This document shows, in pieces, positions 1 to 8,402 of a stretch of DNA of 64,000 bases. The position numbers and the translations under genes were made by a program. The stretch is from Streptomyces sp. NBC_01235 (GTDB lineage Bacteria > Actinomycetota > Actinomycetes > Streptomycetales > Streptomycetaceae). The stretch spans positions 9,300,001 to 9,364,000 of the forward strand of contig NZ_CP108513.1 in assembly GCF_035989285.1 (NCBI RefSeq), written 5' to 3'. Under the pieces are notes generated by a model. That model worked only from the letters and a program-made list of their open reading frames with translations. It did no database searches and was not told where the DNA came from. The stretch's first letter is position 1. The number at the start of each line of letters is the position of its first letter.

Positions 1-1
1 C

Positions 2-160
2 CTGCGCACGGGCTTCCCGCTCGCGGGCGCCCAGGTCACCGACCTGCTGGAGCGGGCGATGGAACCGGCGACCGTAGGTGAGGACGGTGCCGTCGCCGTC
101 GCCCTGCGCCCCTTCCAGATCCTGACGCTCCGTCTGGAACGCACCATCACCGGCCGTTAG
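2..160 (+). CDS. C-terminal end of a GH38-type alpha-mannosidase (partial)
   Basis: The reading frame is open from the left edge to a TAG at 158-160, giving about 52 residues. They end in LRPFQILTLRLERT, which resembles the beta-rich C-terminal tail of bacterial GH38 alpha-mannosidases, where an LRPFEI(x)TLRL pattern is common. The next gene is an alpha-L-fucosidase on the same strand 102 bases later, which fits a glycan-degradation operon. No catalytic residues are in view, so the family call rests on this short tail and on context. Another large secreted or cytosolic glycosidase is possible. Confidence 0.5.
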   Translation: MRTGFPLAGAQVTDLLERAMEPATVGEDGAVAVALRPFQILTLRLERTITGR

Positions 161-262
161 CAACGGCGCCCTCGGGGGCGGGCCCGCGACCCGCACCGCA
201 CCACGCCACACCGCGCGCCCGCCCCCGTCCCGAAGTGCCCTGCCCTGCGGAGGAGTTCAGCC

Positions 263-1513
263 GTGCCCATGCAACCCTGGTTCACCGACGCCAAGTTGGG
301 GATCTTCGTCCACTGGGGGATCTACGCCGTCGACGGCGTCCAGGAGTCCTGGTCGTTCTACGACGACATCGTGCCGCACGACCAGTACATGTCCCAGCTC
401 GACCGCTTCACCGGCGCCCACTACGACCCGCGTGCCTGGGCCGACCTGTTCGCCCGCGCCGGTGCCAAGTACGCGGTGCTGACGAGCCGTCACCATGACG
501 GCGTCGCCCTGTGGGACACCGCGTACGGCGACCTCAACTTGGGCCACGACTACCTGACCGGCTACGCCGACGCCCTGCGCGAGAAGGGCCTCAAGGTCGG
601 CCTGTACTACTCGCACTCCGACTGGAACCACCCCGACTACGCCACCACCCGCAAGCCGGGCCGCCCGCCGGAGATGGAGGACAACCGCTACTCCGAGTGC
701 TCCGCCGAGGACGAGGACCTGGCGGCCTGGGAGCGGTTCATCGCCTACCGGGACGGCCAGATCAGGGAGTTGGCCTCCCGCTACCGGCCCGACCTGATGT
801 GGTTCGACGGCGAGTGGGACCGAAGCGAGGAGCAGTGGCGCATCAAGGAGCTCGCCGCGCTGATCCGCTCGTACTCCCCGGACGTCGTCTTCAACGCCCG
901 CATGCTCAGCGAGGGCGACTACGCCACCCCCGAGCAGGGCGCCCCCATCGAACCCCCGGCCGGGCCGTGGGAGTTGTGTTTGACCATCAACGACTCGTGG
1001 GGGTACCGGCACCACGACCACAACCACAAGTCGCTCACCCAGCTGGTCCGCTACTTCACCGAGACCATCGGTGGCGGCGGCAACCTCCTGCTCGACGTCG
1101 GCCCGATGGAGGACGGCACCATCCCGCAACCGCAGGTCGAGCGCCTCGAAGGCCTGGGGGAGTGGATCCGCAAGCACGCGCAGGCCGTGTACGGGACGGT
1201 GCGGGGGCTCCCGCCCGGGCACCACTACGGGCCGAGCACCCTCTCCGCCGACCGCCGCACCCTCTATCTCACCCTGTTCGACATCCCGCGCGCCGAGATC
1301 GGTGTCCGGGGCCTGGTCACGCCGGTCCGCAAGGTCACGGTGCTCGGCACCGGAACGGAACTCGCCCACCGCGTGGCCGGCGGGCTGCACGAGGCGGTCG
1401 GCGTGCTGTGGATCGACCCGCCGGCCGGGTCCGACCTCGACCCGCACGCCACGGTGCTCGCGGTGGAACTGGAGGGCGAACTGGAGCTGTACCGGGGTTC
1501 GGGACGCTTCTGA
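263..1513 (+). CDS. alpha-L-fucosidase, GH29
   Basis: This 416-residue protein should hydrolyse alpha-L-fucosides by a retaining mechanism. The N-terminus WFTDAKLGIFVHWGIYAV is the classic GH29 opening. SRHHDG near residue 80 is the conserved His-His substrate-contact motif, and LMWFDGEWD near residue 180 carries the nucleophile Asp. The GTG start at 263 has GGAGG at 249-253. No signal peptide is visible, so it probably acts in the cytosol on imported oligosaccharides. Bacterial GH29 enzymes usually run 400-450 residues before optional C-terminal domains, so this looks like a complete single-domain enzyme. It probably forms an operon with the mannosidase-like gene upstream. Confidence 0.9.
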   Translation: MPMQPWFTDAKLGIFVHWGIYAVDGVQESWSFYDDIVPHDQYMSQLDRFTGAHYDPRAWADLFARAGAKYAVLTSRHHDGVALWDTAYGDLNLGHDYLTGYADALREKGLKVGLYYSHSDWNHPDYATTRKPGRPPEMEDNRYSECSAEDEDLAAWERFIAYRDGQIRELASRYRPDLMWFDGEWDRSEEQWRIKELAALIRSYSPDVVFNARMLSEGDYATPEQGAPIEPPAGPWELCLTINDSWGYRHHDHNHKSLTQLVRYFTETIGGGGNLLLDVGPMEDGTIPQPQVERLEGLGEWIRKHAQAVYGTVRGLPPGHHYGPSTLSADRRTLYLTLFDIPRAEIGVRGLVTPVRKVTVLGTGTELAHRVAGGLHEAVGVLWIDPPAGSDLDPHATVLAVELEGELELYRGSGRF

Positions 1514-1785
1514 CGCGGTCGCCAGGCACGTAGGGCCCGGGTCGGGGCGGATCCTGAGCCGGGCATGAGGGGGCATGCGTTCGGGCCGGTCGGTCGCTCC
1601 CCGTGACAGCGGCCGACCGACCCGATCCCCCGTTCCCCCGGGAATCCCCCGTCGATTCCCGTTCTTCCCCCGTTGATCCCTGTGCTTCCCCCGCAGGACC
1701 CCCGGCGCTTCCCCCACGCTCCCCCGGTGGGGCCCTTCACCCTTAAAGAGCAGGCACCCCGGGTCCTGATACACCTTCCGCGAAA
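1514..1785. other. intergenic spacer with C-rich repeats
   Basis: No gene is supported here. From about 1620 to 1740 the + strand is a run of imperfect repeats built on TTCCCCCG and similar C-blocks, separated by short variable stretches. Open frames on either strand here lack a ribosome-binding site and look like composition artefacts. The spacer separates the convergent fucosidase and chitinase genes. Confidence 0.6.
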
Positions 1786-1819
1786 GAAAGTCCCCCGGAC
1801 CTGAATCCGGGGGACTTTC
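1786..1819. terminator. strong hairpin terminator between convergent genes
   Basis: GAAAGTCCCCCGGA (1786-1799) pairs perfectly with 1806-1819 around the six-base loop CCTGAA, giving a 14-bp stem. It lies 19 bases past the chitinase stop on the minus strand and downstream of the fucosidase on the plus strand, so it can serve both. There is no long U-tract, which is normal for Streptomyces. Confidence 0.85.
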
Positions 1820-1837
1820 GCCTCGCTTGCGAGGGGC

Positions 1838-3529
1838 TCAGCCGGTGAAGCCGGCCGTGATGGAGGTGAACTGCCAGGCGCTCTGGCTGATGCCGGAGCA
1901 GTTGCTCACCACGCCCCCGCCCGGGCACGGCCGGTCGCGGTTGACGGCCCAGTAGGCGAGCCGGGCGATGTGGTGGCTGTTGGCCCAGTCGCGGATTGAA
2001 GTCCAGATCGCCGGCGTGGTGTTCTCCTGCTGGTCGGACAGGCCGTTCATGCCGGAGATGCCGATGTGGGCGTAGGCGGTCGCGTCGTCCCATCCGAAGG
2101 TGGACTTCAGCTTGGCCTTCAACCCCTCCGTCGCGTTCACGGTGTTGCCGTACATGTCCGAACCGCCGCCGAAGTCGAACGGCATGATGGTGAAGACGTC
2201 GATGTCGGCGCCGAGCGACTTGGCCTGCTCGATGAGGCGGTTGCCGTAGTACGTCGGCCCGGTGGTCGAGGTCCCGAAGGTGACGATGGTCTTCAGGCCC
2301 GGGTTGTTGGCCTTGACCGTCTTCAGCGCGGTGAGGATCCGGGCCTGCACGGCCTCGTTCTCGAACTCGTCCGTGTTCTCGATGTCCATGTCGATCGCCT
2401 TGAGCGAGTAGGCGTCGATCACCTTCTGCAGCGCGCCGGCGAGCGTACTGGCGGAGGAGCAGTTGGCGCCGAGCTTGCTGCCCTGCCAGCCGCCGAAGGA
2501 CGGCACGATGTCACCGCCCGCCGAGCGCACCTGGTTGACGACGCTCTGGTCGACGCCGCCGGCCAGCGGACGGGTGCTGTCCCACATCGGGTTGCAGCCG
2601 CCGCCGTCCAGCATGAACGCCATCGTGAACCACTTGACGCCGGTCGAGCTCATCACCGTCGACACGCTCGGCGGATCGCCCCAGCCCTCGTACAGGTAGG
2701 GCGCGGCCTGCTTGAACCCGGTCCCGCCGCCGCTGCCCGCGTTCGTCGTCACGGACACCGAGTCGGAGGCCGCGGAGACGTTGCCGGCCGCGTCGCGCGC
2801 CTTCACGGTGAAGGTGTAACCCGTGCTCGCGGACAGCCCGCCGACCGTCGCGGACGTCCCCGAGACGGTGAGCACCTGTGCGGACCCGCTGTAGACGTCG
2901 TACGCCGTGACGCCCACGTTGTCGGTCGAGGCGTTCCACGACAGCGACACGCTGGAGGACGTCTTGCCGGTCGAGGCCAGCCCGCCGGGCGCGGTAGGCG
3001 CCTGCGTGTCCGAGCCGCCGCCTCCGCCGCCCGGCCCGTCCAGGCTGACGTCGTCGGCGTAGTAGGTGCCCTGGGCGTACCAGCCGTGGACGTAGATCGT
3101 GGCGCTGGTCTGCGAGGCCCCCGTGGTGAAGGACACCGACAACTGGCTGTACGCCGACGGGGAAGTCGTCCACGTGGAGGCGCCGCCGTCGACGCCGAGG
3201 TAGACGTAGGAGCCGCGCACCCAGCCGGTCAGCGCGTACGTGGTGTTCGGCTGGACGGAGACGGTCTGGCGGCATGTGGCGTTGTCGCTCGAACTCACCG
3301 CTCCCGCAAGGGCCTTGGAGCCGCCGTGCGCGGGGGAGGAGACGACCGAGCCGAGGTTGCCGGTGCAGGACCAGGGCGAGAGCGTGCCCGACTCGAAACC
3401 GGGGTTGGTGAGGACGTTGGCGGCCTGAGCGGTACTTGGCAGGGCCACGGCCCCGGCGAGGGCGAGTCCGGCGGTGCCGAGGAGGGCGAGGAATCGACGC
3501 CATGGGCGTCCGAGCGGTGTGGTGCGCAC
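1838..3529 (-). CDS. secreted modular chitinase, GH18 with CBM and FnIII domains
   Basis: This 563-residue secreted enzyme should cleave chitin. Residues 1-36 form a signal peptide ending ALPSTAQA. Residues about 37-160 form a beta-sandwich carbohydrate-binding module starting NVLTNPGFESGTLSPW. A Gly-rich linker and a fibronectin type III domain (about 168-250, TAYDVYSGS and GYTFTVKARDAAGN) follow. The GH18 barrel fills the rest, with AIDMDIENTDEF carrying the DxDxE acid. The GTG start at 3529 is chosen because the signal peptide begins there and AGGGAG lies at 3535-3540. The frame stays open far upstream, but that extension lacks a start signal. Control by the boxes at 3598-3647 is likely. 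Confidence 0.92.
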   Translation of the reverse strand: MRTTPLGRPWRRFLALLGTAGLALAGAVALPSTAQAANVLTNPGFESGTLSPWSCTGNLGSVVSSPAHGGSKALAGAVSSSDNATCRQTVSVQPNTTYALTGWVRGSYVYLGVDGGASTWTTSPSAYSQLSVSFTTGASQTSATIYVHGWYAQGTYYADDVSLDGPGGGGGGSDTQAPTAPGGLASTGKTSSSVSLSWNASTDNVGVTAYDVYSGSAQVLTVSGTSATVGGLSASTGYTFTVKARDAAGNVSAASDSVSVTTNAGSGGGTGFKQAAPYLYEGWGDPPSVSTVMSSTGVKWFTMAFMLDGGGCNPMWDSTRPLAGGVDQSVVNQVRSAGGDIVPSFGGWQGSKLGANCSSASTLAGALQKVIDAYSLKAIDMDIENTDEFENEAVQARILTALKTVKANNPGLKTIVTFGTSTTGPTYYGNRLIEQAKSLGADIDVFTIMPFDFGGGSDMYGNTVNATEGLKAKLKSTFGWDDATAYAHIGISGMNGLSDQQENTTPAIWTSIRDWANSHHIARLAYWAVNRDRPCPGGGVVSNCSGISQSAWQFTSITAGFTG

Positions 3530-3597
3530 ACGGTCTCCCTGAAGGAATGGGGGTGTTCGGGAGTGCAGGGGAGTGCAAGGGGGTGCGCAACAAAGTT

Positions 3598-3647
3598 GGT
3601 ATGGACCAATCCGCCTGTCAAGGTGAGAGACGGAATTGGTCCATACC
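3598..3647 (-). promoter_or_regulatory. pair of DasR-like (dre) boxes upstream of the chitinase
   Basis: GGTATGGACCAAT (3598-3610) and ATTGGTCCATACC (3635-3647) are perfect inverted copies separated by 24 bases. Each reads as TTGGTCCATACC, close to the DasR-responsive consensus ACTGGTCTAGACCACT known from Streptomyces chitin and N-acetylglucosamine genes. They sit 69-118 bases upstream of the chitinase start, as expected for promoter-proximal operators. The match is by eye, so DasR binding is inferred from established knowledge of Streptomyces chitinase promoters. Confidence 0.65.
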
Positions 3648-3747
3648 GGTGAGCTGTTCAGTTCGTGAGGGGAGCGGGGCCGTATCGATGTGCGGCTCCG
3701 CCGCGTGGGCGCGGCAAGCCGCAACAGGCCCGCACCCGGCGTACAAC

Positions 3748-4884
3748 CTAAAGCGGCAAGGCCTGCGCCGCGCCCGCGGGCGCCACCTCGACGGAGTCGG
3801 CAGGCGTCGGCACCGTCGGAAGCAAGGGCTGCGTGTCCTCGACCCGCTGGTGCGGCAGCGACACCGCGCGCAGCGGCCGCGGCCCCGACACCACCGTGTA
3901 GTCCTGCCCCAGGAACGGCGGCACGATCTCGCCCGGGTCCTCGCCCAGCGCCAACTGCACCGCCGCCCAAGGCGCGTTGACGCCGCACTGGGACAGCTGG
4001 TGCAGTCCGCCGGCCGGGCGGGTGTTGACGTCCATCAGGACCGGCCGGTCGCCGAACATCCGGAACTGGATGTTGGACAGGTAGTGCAGCCCGAAGCCCT
4101 CGGCGATGAGACGCGCCGGCTCGAGCCACTGCTCGTGCAGCGTGAAGCCCCGGCGGCGGCCGTTCTTCGTCCGGCCGATGGCCATCCGCAGGATGTTGTC
4201 GGGGCCGGTGAGGCAGTCCACGGACACCTCCGGCTGCTCCAGGCGCGGCATGACCAGCCAGTCGACCGGCTCGTCGGCCTGCTGCAACGCGGCGACCACC
4301 ATGTCCAGTTGGACGTACGGGCTCGGGAACCCGCTGAGGTGCGTGAGCGAGAAGGGGGCTCGCGTGATCACACGGAAGCCCACGCCGCCGGCGCCGGACG
4401 CCGGCTTGAAGCAGGCCTTGTGCCCGGCTTCCTCCAACTCCTCGACAGCGGCGACGAGTTCGTCCGCCGTCCGGACCCGGTACCACGGCGGCACGGGCAC
4501 GCCGATCGCCTGCACGGCCTCGTACGCGATCACCTTGTCGTGGAAGACGGCGACAGCCTCCGGCGGCGGCGCGAGCAGCGCGGTGCCGGCCGCCTCGAAG
4601 TCGGCGCGGTGCGCGACGATCGCCGCCTGGTGCAGCCGGGGCACGAACACGTCGATGCTGCGGCGCTTGCACTGGGCGAGCGCGTACTCGACGTACGCGG
4701 CGGGGGAGAGGCCCTCCGGCTCCAGCTCGGCGGTGTCGGCGACGGCCAGCACGGGGGAGTCGGCGTCGCCGTGTGTGGCGTGGATCTCGACGGCGCGATC
4801 GCTGGGATTTCGTCGCAGCTGATCCGTGAAGAACACGTTCTCCGCGTACGTGCGGTTGAGCCAGACGCGTACGCGAGAGACCAT
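3748..4884 (-). CDS. ATP-grasp domain enzyme
   Basis: This 378-residue protein has an ATP-grasp fold, which couples ATP hydrolysis to ligation of a carboxylate through an acylphosphate. The N-terminal 110 residues (RVRVWLNRTYAEN..., CKRRSIDVFVPRLH) look like the preATP-grasp domain. FHDKVIAYEAVQAIGVPVPPWY and KACFKPASGAGGVGFRV are ATP-contact strands. RPVLMDVNTRPAGGLHQ supplies the metal-binding DxNxR motif. The ATG at 4884 follows GAAAGGCGG. The C-terminal 40 residues are Pro-rich and probably disordered. It stands alone, so the substrate cannot be inferred; carbamoyl-phosphate-synthase-like or amino-acid ligase annotations would be guesses. Confidence 0.8.
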   Translation of the reverse strand: MVSRVRVWLNRTYAENVFFTDQLRRNPSDRAVEIHATHGDADSPVLAVADTAELEPEGLSPAAYVEYALAQCKRRSIDVFVPRLHQAAIVAHRADFEAAGTALLAPPPEAVAVFHDKVIAYEAVQAIGVPVPPWYRVRTADELVAAVEELEEAGHKACFKPASGAGGVGFRVITRAPFSLTHLSGFPSPYVQLDMVVAALQQADEPVDWLVMPRLEQPEVSVDCLTGPDNILRMAIGRTKNGRRRGFTLHEQWLEPARLIAEGFGLHYLSNIQFRMFGDRPVLMDVNTRPAGGLHQLSQCGVNAPWAAVQLALGEDPGEIVPPFLGQDYTVVSGPRPLRAVSLPHQRVEDTQPLLPTVPTPADSVEVAPAGAAQALPL

Positions 4885-5232
4885 GCGAGGCCGCCTTTCA
4901 CGGTTCGCGGGCAGGGCGAAGCAGGCCCGGCCCGGGCAGGGGGAATGGTGGGTCACCAAACCGCCCTGCGGAAGGGTCGTCCATGGCGGTGGTGGTGGGG
5001 CGATCATACGGCTTCCGAGGGGTACGGCGTGCAACACGCGTGTTACGGATTTTCCGATCTTGTTCACGTGTGGCACGCGTTCGGGTAGAGGCGCGCTCCG
5101 GAGCAGGTGGAGCCGTGTCCCGACCCGGCGGGCCACCCGAGCCGACCTTGTACCGCGCGCGTGAATGTGTTCTCGTGGTGGCCGGTGTGTTCGTGAGAAT
5201 GCGGAGCGTGGACTTGTGAGCGGGGGCGGAAG
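4885..5232. promoter_or_regulatory. divergent promoter region with a 12-bp palindrome
   Basis: This 348-bp gap separates the divergent ATP-grasp and metallophosphoesterase genes. It holds the perfect palindrome AACACGCGTGTT at 5033-5044, a plausible dimeric-regulator site, and no gene I can support. Reading frames here are short and lack ribosome-binding sites. Confidence 0.4.
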
Positions 5233-6093
5233 GTGACGTCGACGGCCGGTGGCGCCGGACAACTGCTGGCCATCAGTGATCTGCACATCGGCTATCCGGA
5301 GAACAGAGCCCTGGTCGAGGCCATGGCCCCGGAGTCGGACGAGGACTGGCTGCTCGTCGCCGGCGACGTCTCGGAGAACGTGGCCGACATCCGCTGGGCG
5401 CTGAAGACCCTCGCGAGCCGCTTCCACAAGGTCGTCTGGGCCCCCGGCAACCATGAGCTGTGGACCCACCCCCGCGACCCGGTCACCCTGCGCGGGGTCG
5501 CCCGCTACGAGCACCTGGTCGAGCTCTGCCGCGACCTGGGCGTGACGACACCCGAGGACCCCTACCCGGTGTGGGAGGGCCCCGGCGGCCCGGTGGCCGT
5601 CGCACCGCTGTTCCTGCTGTACGACTATTCGTTCCTCCCCACCGGCTGCACGACCAAGGCGGAGGGTCTGGCCTACGCGGAGAGCACCGGCGTCGTCTGC
5701 AACGACGAGTACCTGCTGCACCCCGACCCGTACCCGAGCCGCGAGGCCTGGTGCCGGGCCCGGGTCGCCGAGACCGAACGGCGGCTCGCCGATATCCCCG
5801 ACGACCTGCCCGTCGTACCCGTCAACCACTATCCCCTGCACCGGCACCCGATGGACGTCCTGTGGCACCCCGAGTTCGCCATGTGGTGCGGCACCGGGCT
5901 GACCGCGGACTGGCACCGCCGGTTCCGGATCGAGACCATGGTCTACGGCCACCTCCACATTCCGCGGACCACCTGGCACGAGGGCGTCCGCTTCGAGGAG
6001 GTGTCGGTGGGCTACCCCCGCGAATGGCGCAAGCGGCCGCAGCCCCCGGGCCGGCTGCGGCGCATCCTGCCCCGAGAGGCCGAGGCCGAGTGA
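5233..6093 (+). CDS. calcineurin-like metallophosphoesterase
   Basis: This 286-residue protein carries all five motifs of the dinuclear-metal phosphoesterase fold: SDLHIGY near residue 15, AGDVSEN near 44, APGNHELW near 72, the lone NHYP near 200, and YGHLHIP near 240. It has no signal peptide or membrane segment, so it is cytosolic. The GTG at 5233 follows a G-rich stretch (GGGGGCGG). Its stop overlaps the start of the phosphopantetheinyl transferase gene by four bases (GTGA), so the two are translationally coupled. That coupling suggests a shared role in carrier-protein or coenzyme A metabolism, but no substrate is shown by the sequence. Confidence 0.85.
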   Translation: MTSTAGGAGQLLAISDLHIGYPENRALVEAMAPESDEDWLLVAGDVSENVADIRWALKTLASRFHKVVWAPGNHELWTHPRDPVTLRGVARYEHLVELCRDLGVTTPEDPYPVWEGPGGPVAVAPLFLLYDYSFLPTGCTTKAEGLAYAESTGVVCNDEYLLHPDPYPSREAWCRARVAETERRLADIPDDLPVVPVNHYPLHRHPMDVLWHPEFAMWCGTGLTADWHRRFRIETMVYGHLHIPRTTWHEGVRFEEVSVGYPREWRKRPQPPGRLRRILPREAEAE

Positions 6094-6782
6094 TCGAGGA
6101 GCTGTTGCCGGCGTCGGTGGTGGCCGTGGAGGCCCTCGGCGAGGAGGGCGTCCGCGAGTTCGCGGAAACGCCGCTGTACCCGGAGGAAGAGGCGCTGATG
6201 ACGCGGGCGGTCGACAAGCGCCGTCGCGAGTTCACCGTCGTACGCTCCTGCGCCCGGCGCGCCATGGAGAAGCTCGGCGTGCCCCCGCAGCCCCTGCTGC
6301 CGGGCGAGCGCGGTGCCCCGCGGTGGCCGGCGGGCCTGACGGGCAGCATGACCCACTGCGAGGGCTACTGCGGCGCCGCCCTGGTCCGGGCCGGCGATCT
6401 GGCCTCCCTCGGCATCGACGCCGAACCCCACGAGCCCCTTCCCGAGGGTGTCCTGTCCGCCGTCGCCCTGCCCGCGGAGGCGGAGCGGCTCGGCCGGCTG
6501 GCCGCGGAGCGCCCCGACGTGCACTGGGACCGGCTGCTGTTCAGCGCCAAGGAGTCCGTCTACAAGGCGTGGTTCCCCCTCACCCGTAAGTGGCTGGACT
6601 TCAGCGAGGCCGACATCGACCTCACCGCCGCCGGCCCCGTGGGGCGCCCGCAGGGTGCCTTCCGGGCCCGGCTGCTCGTGCCCGGACCGGTGGTCGGCGG
6701 CCACCGGCTCGGGCACTTCGACGGCCGCTGGACCGTGCGGCAGGGGCTGGTGGCCACGGCGATCGCGGTCCAGCACGGCTGA
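6090..6782 (+). CDS. 4'-phosphopantetheinyl transferase, EntD/Sfp type
   Basis: This 230-residue enzyme should transfer phosphopantetheine from CoA to a serine of acyl- or peptidyl-carrier proteins. Diagnostic features are GSMTHCEGYC near residue 88, the Mg-binding SLGIDAEPHEPL near 108, and LLFSAKESVYKAWFPLT near 150 with the catalytic Glu and Lys of the WxxKES-like motif. Length and motif order match Sfp/EntD-type enzymes of Streptomyces rather than the short AcpS type. The GTG start lies inside the preceding stop (GTGATC), so expression follows the phosphoesterase. It is likely to activate polyketide or peptide synthases encoded elsewhere. Confidence 0.92.
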   Translation: MIEELLPASVVAVEALGEEGVREFAETPLYPEEEALMTRAVDKRRREFTVVRSCARRAMEKLGVPPQPLLPGERGAPRWPAGLTGSMTHCEGYCGAALVRAGDLASLGIDAEPHEPLPEGVLSAVALPAEAERLGRLAAERPDVHWDRLLFSAKESVYKAWFPLTRKWLDFSEADIDLTAAGPVGRPQGAFRARLLVPGPVVGGHRLGHFDGRWTVRQGLVATAIAVQHG

Positions 6783-6812
6783 GGCGCCGCCCCGGCGGGC
6801 TCACGGGCGAGG

Positions 6813-7073
6813 TCAGGAGCCGGGATACCAGCTGTGCAGCAGCCGGAAGAACTCCTCCTCGTTGCCCGCCAGCCCCGCGTCCGCCAGGGCCTGCTCCGCC
6901 TCGGCGAGGACGGCGGGCGGGACCACCGCAGGCAGCCGGTCGTGCGGCGGGCCGAAGGCGCCGACGCCCTGGCCGCCCCCCTCGTCGCCGAGGGCGGCGC
7001 GTACGGTGTGCAGCAGCCGCAGGTAGGCCTGTACGGCGGTGCGCTCGCGGTCGGTCAGTACGGCTGTGGGCAT
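6813..7073 (-). CDS. small conserved-looking hypothetical protein
   Basis: This 86-residue acidic, mostly helical protein begins MPTAVLTDRERTAVQAYLRL and ends FFRLLHSWYPGS. I do not recognise a family. The ATG at 7073 is preferred over the longer frame because GGGGAGAG lies seven bases before it. It converges with the transferase gene with only 30 bases between them. Codon use is like the neighbours, so it is probably real. Confidence 0.6.
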   Translation of the reverse strand: MPTAVLTDRERTAVQAYLRLLHTVRAALGDEGGGQGVGAFGPPHDRLPAVVPPAVLAEAEQALADAGLAGNEEEFFRLLHSWYPGS

Positions 7074-7313
7074 CGGTCGGCTCTCCCCGTGTCGGCGTCG
7101 TCTCCCCCGCGCCCTGACGGCGCGTACGCCCCCGTGCGGCGGCGCACCCCCCAGCTTGCCGCGCACCACTGACAATCCGGCCTCGCTCGGGGACGGTTCG
7201 CCCGCTTAGCGGAGGCGAAACCTTCTGGAAATCCCCTGGCGGAAAGGGGTCCTACCCTGGTGTGAAGGGCTTTCGGCGGACCGCCGACGGCCAGGGAAAC
7301 AGGAGGCGATCGG

Positions 7314-8345
7314 GTGGTCGACGTCCCGCAGCGGCGCCCCGTGCGCTCCGCTCGACTGCGCCCGGTGGGCGACGGAGAACTGGGGTTGCAGTTCCGGGTC
7401 GTGCACGGCTACCGGCGTGCCTTCCGGATGGCCGGCCAGGGTCCGGCGCTGGTCCTCATCCACGGCATCGGCGACTCCTCGGCGACCTGGGCCGAGCTGA
7501 TCCCCGGCCTCGCCCGCACCCACACCGTCATCGCCCCCGACCTCCTGGGCCACGGCGCCTCCGACAAACCCCGCGCCGACTACTCGGTGGCCGCGTACGC
7601 CAACGGGGTGCGCGATCTGCTCACCACGCTCGGCGTCGAGTCGGCGACGCTGGTCGGGCACTCGCTCGGCGGGGGAGTGGCGATGCAGTTCGCCTACCAG
7701 TTCCCCGAACGCACCGAGCGGCTGATCCTCGTCAGCGCGGGCGGAGTGGGCCGCGAGGTCAACCCCGCCCTGCGGCTGGTCTCCCTGCCGGGCGCCCATC
7801 TGGCACTGTCCGCGCTGCGGTTGCCCGGCGCCCGGCTCCAAGTCGGCCTCGCCATACGCCTGATGAAGCTGTTGGACACCGACCTCGGCCAGGACGCCCC
7901 CGACCTGCTCCACCTCGTCGACGCGCTGCCGGACGAGACCTCGCGCAACGCCTTCATCCGCACCCTGCGCGCGGTCGTCGACTGGCGCGGTCAGGTCGTG
8001 ACCATGCTCGACCGCTGCTATCTGACGGCCGGCATGCCGACGATGCTGCTGTGGGGCGACCGGGACAGCGTGGTGCCGGTGCGGCACGCGTACGGCGCCC
8101 ACGAGGCGATGCCCGGCAGCCGACTGGAGATCTTCGAGGGCGCCGGCCACTTCCCGTTCCACAGCGACCCCACCCGATTCCGCACTCTCGTCGAGGAGTT
8201 CACCCGCACCACGGCCCCGGCCGACTGGAGCCGCGAACACTGGCGTGAACTCCTGCGAGAGGGGCGGCCGGGGACGGGCACGACGGGCCTGTCGGACGGC
8301 GCGGCACGCGCCCTGCGGCAGGCCGGCGAGCGCAGCGCGACCTGA
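7314..8345 (+). CDS. alpha/beta hydrolase
   Basis: This 343-residue protein has a complete alpha/beta-hydrolase core. LIHGIGDSSATW near residue 50 supplies the oxyanion HG motif. VGHSLGGGVAMQF near 112 carries the nucleophile Ser. LLWGDRDSVVP near 243 holds the acid Asp, and GAGHFPFHSDP near 275 the catalytic His. The GTG at 7314 follows a perfect AGGAGG at 7301-7306. The C-terminal 40 residues are Arg-rich and outside the fold. No signal peptide is visible. It is monocistronic, so the substrate is unknown; esterase or epoxide-hydrolase-like roles are both possible. Confidence 0.87.
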   Translation: MVDVPQRRPVRSARLRPVGDGELGLQFRVVHGYRRAFRMAGQGPALVLIHGIGDSSATWAELIPGLARTHTVIAPDLLGHGASDKPRADYSVAAYANGVRDLLTTLGVESATLVGHSLGGGVAMQFAYQFPERTERLILVSAGGVGREVNPALRLVSLPGAHLALSALRLPGARLQVGLAIRLMKLLDTDLGQDAPDLLHLVDALPDETSRNAFIRTLRAVVDWRGQVVTMLDRCYLTAGMPTMLLWGDRDSVVPVRHAYGAHEAMPGSRLEIFEGAGHFPFHSDPTRFRTLVEEFTRTTAPADWSREHWRELLREGRPGTGTTGLSDGAARALRQAGERSAT

Positions 8346-8402
8346 AGCCGTACCGGCGTCCCGCGATGCCGGAAGCCCCGGGACGACCGGCGCGGCCGGT
8401 AC

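Noticed and set aside
257..1774. 505-codon open frame antisense to the fucosidase
   Set aside because: It is a high-GC shadow. The fucosidase on the plus strand has full GH29 motifs and a ribosome-binding site; the antisense product is low-complexity and has no start signal.
1838..4672. 944-codon frame joining the chitinase to upstream sequence
   Set aside because: The upstream half runs antiphase through the ATP-grasp gene. The signal peptide and AGGGAG place the real start at 3529.
3748..5979. 743-codon frame extending the ATP-grasp gene upstream
   Set aside because: The extension crosses the divergent promoter region and the opposite metallophosphoesterase gene. The ATG at 4884 has a ribosome-binding site and starts the domain.
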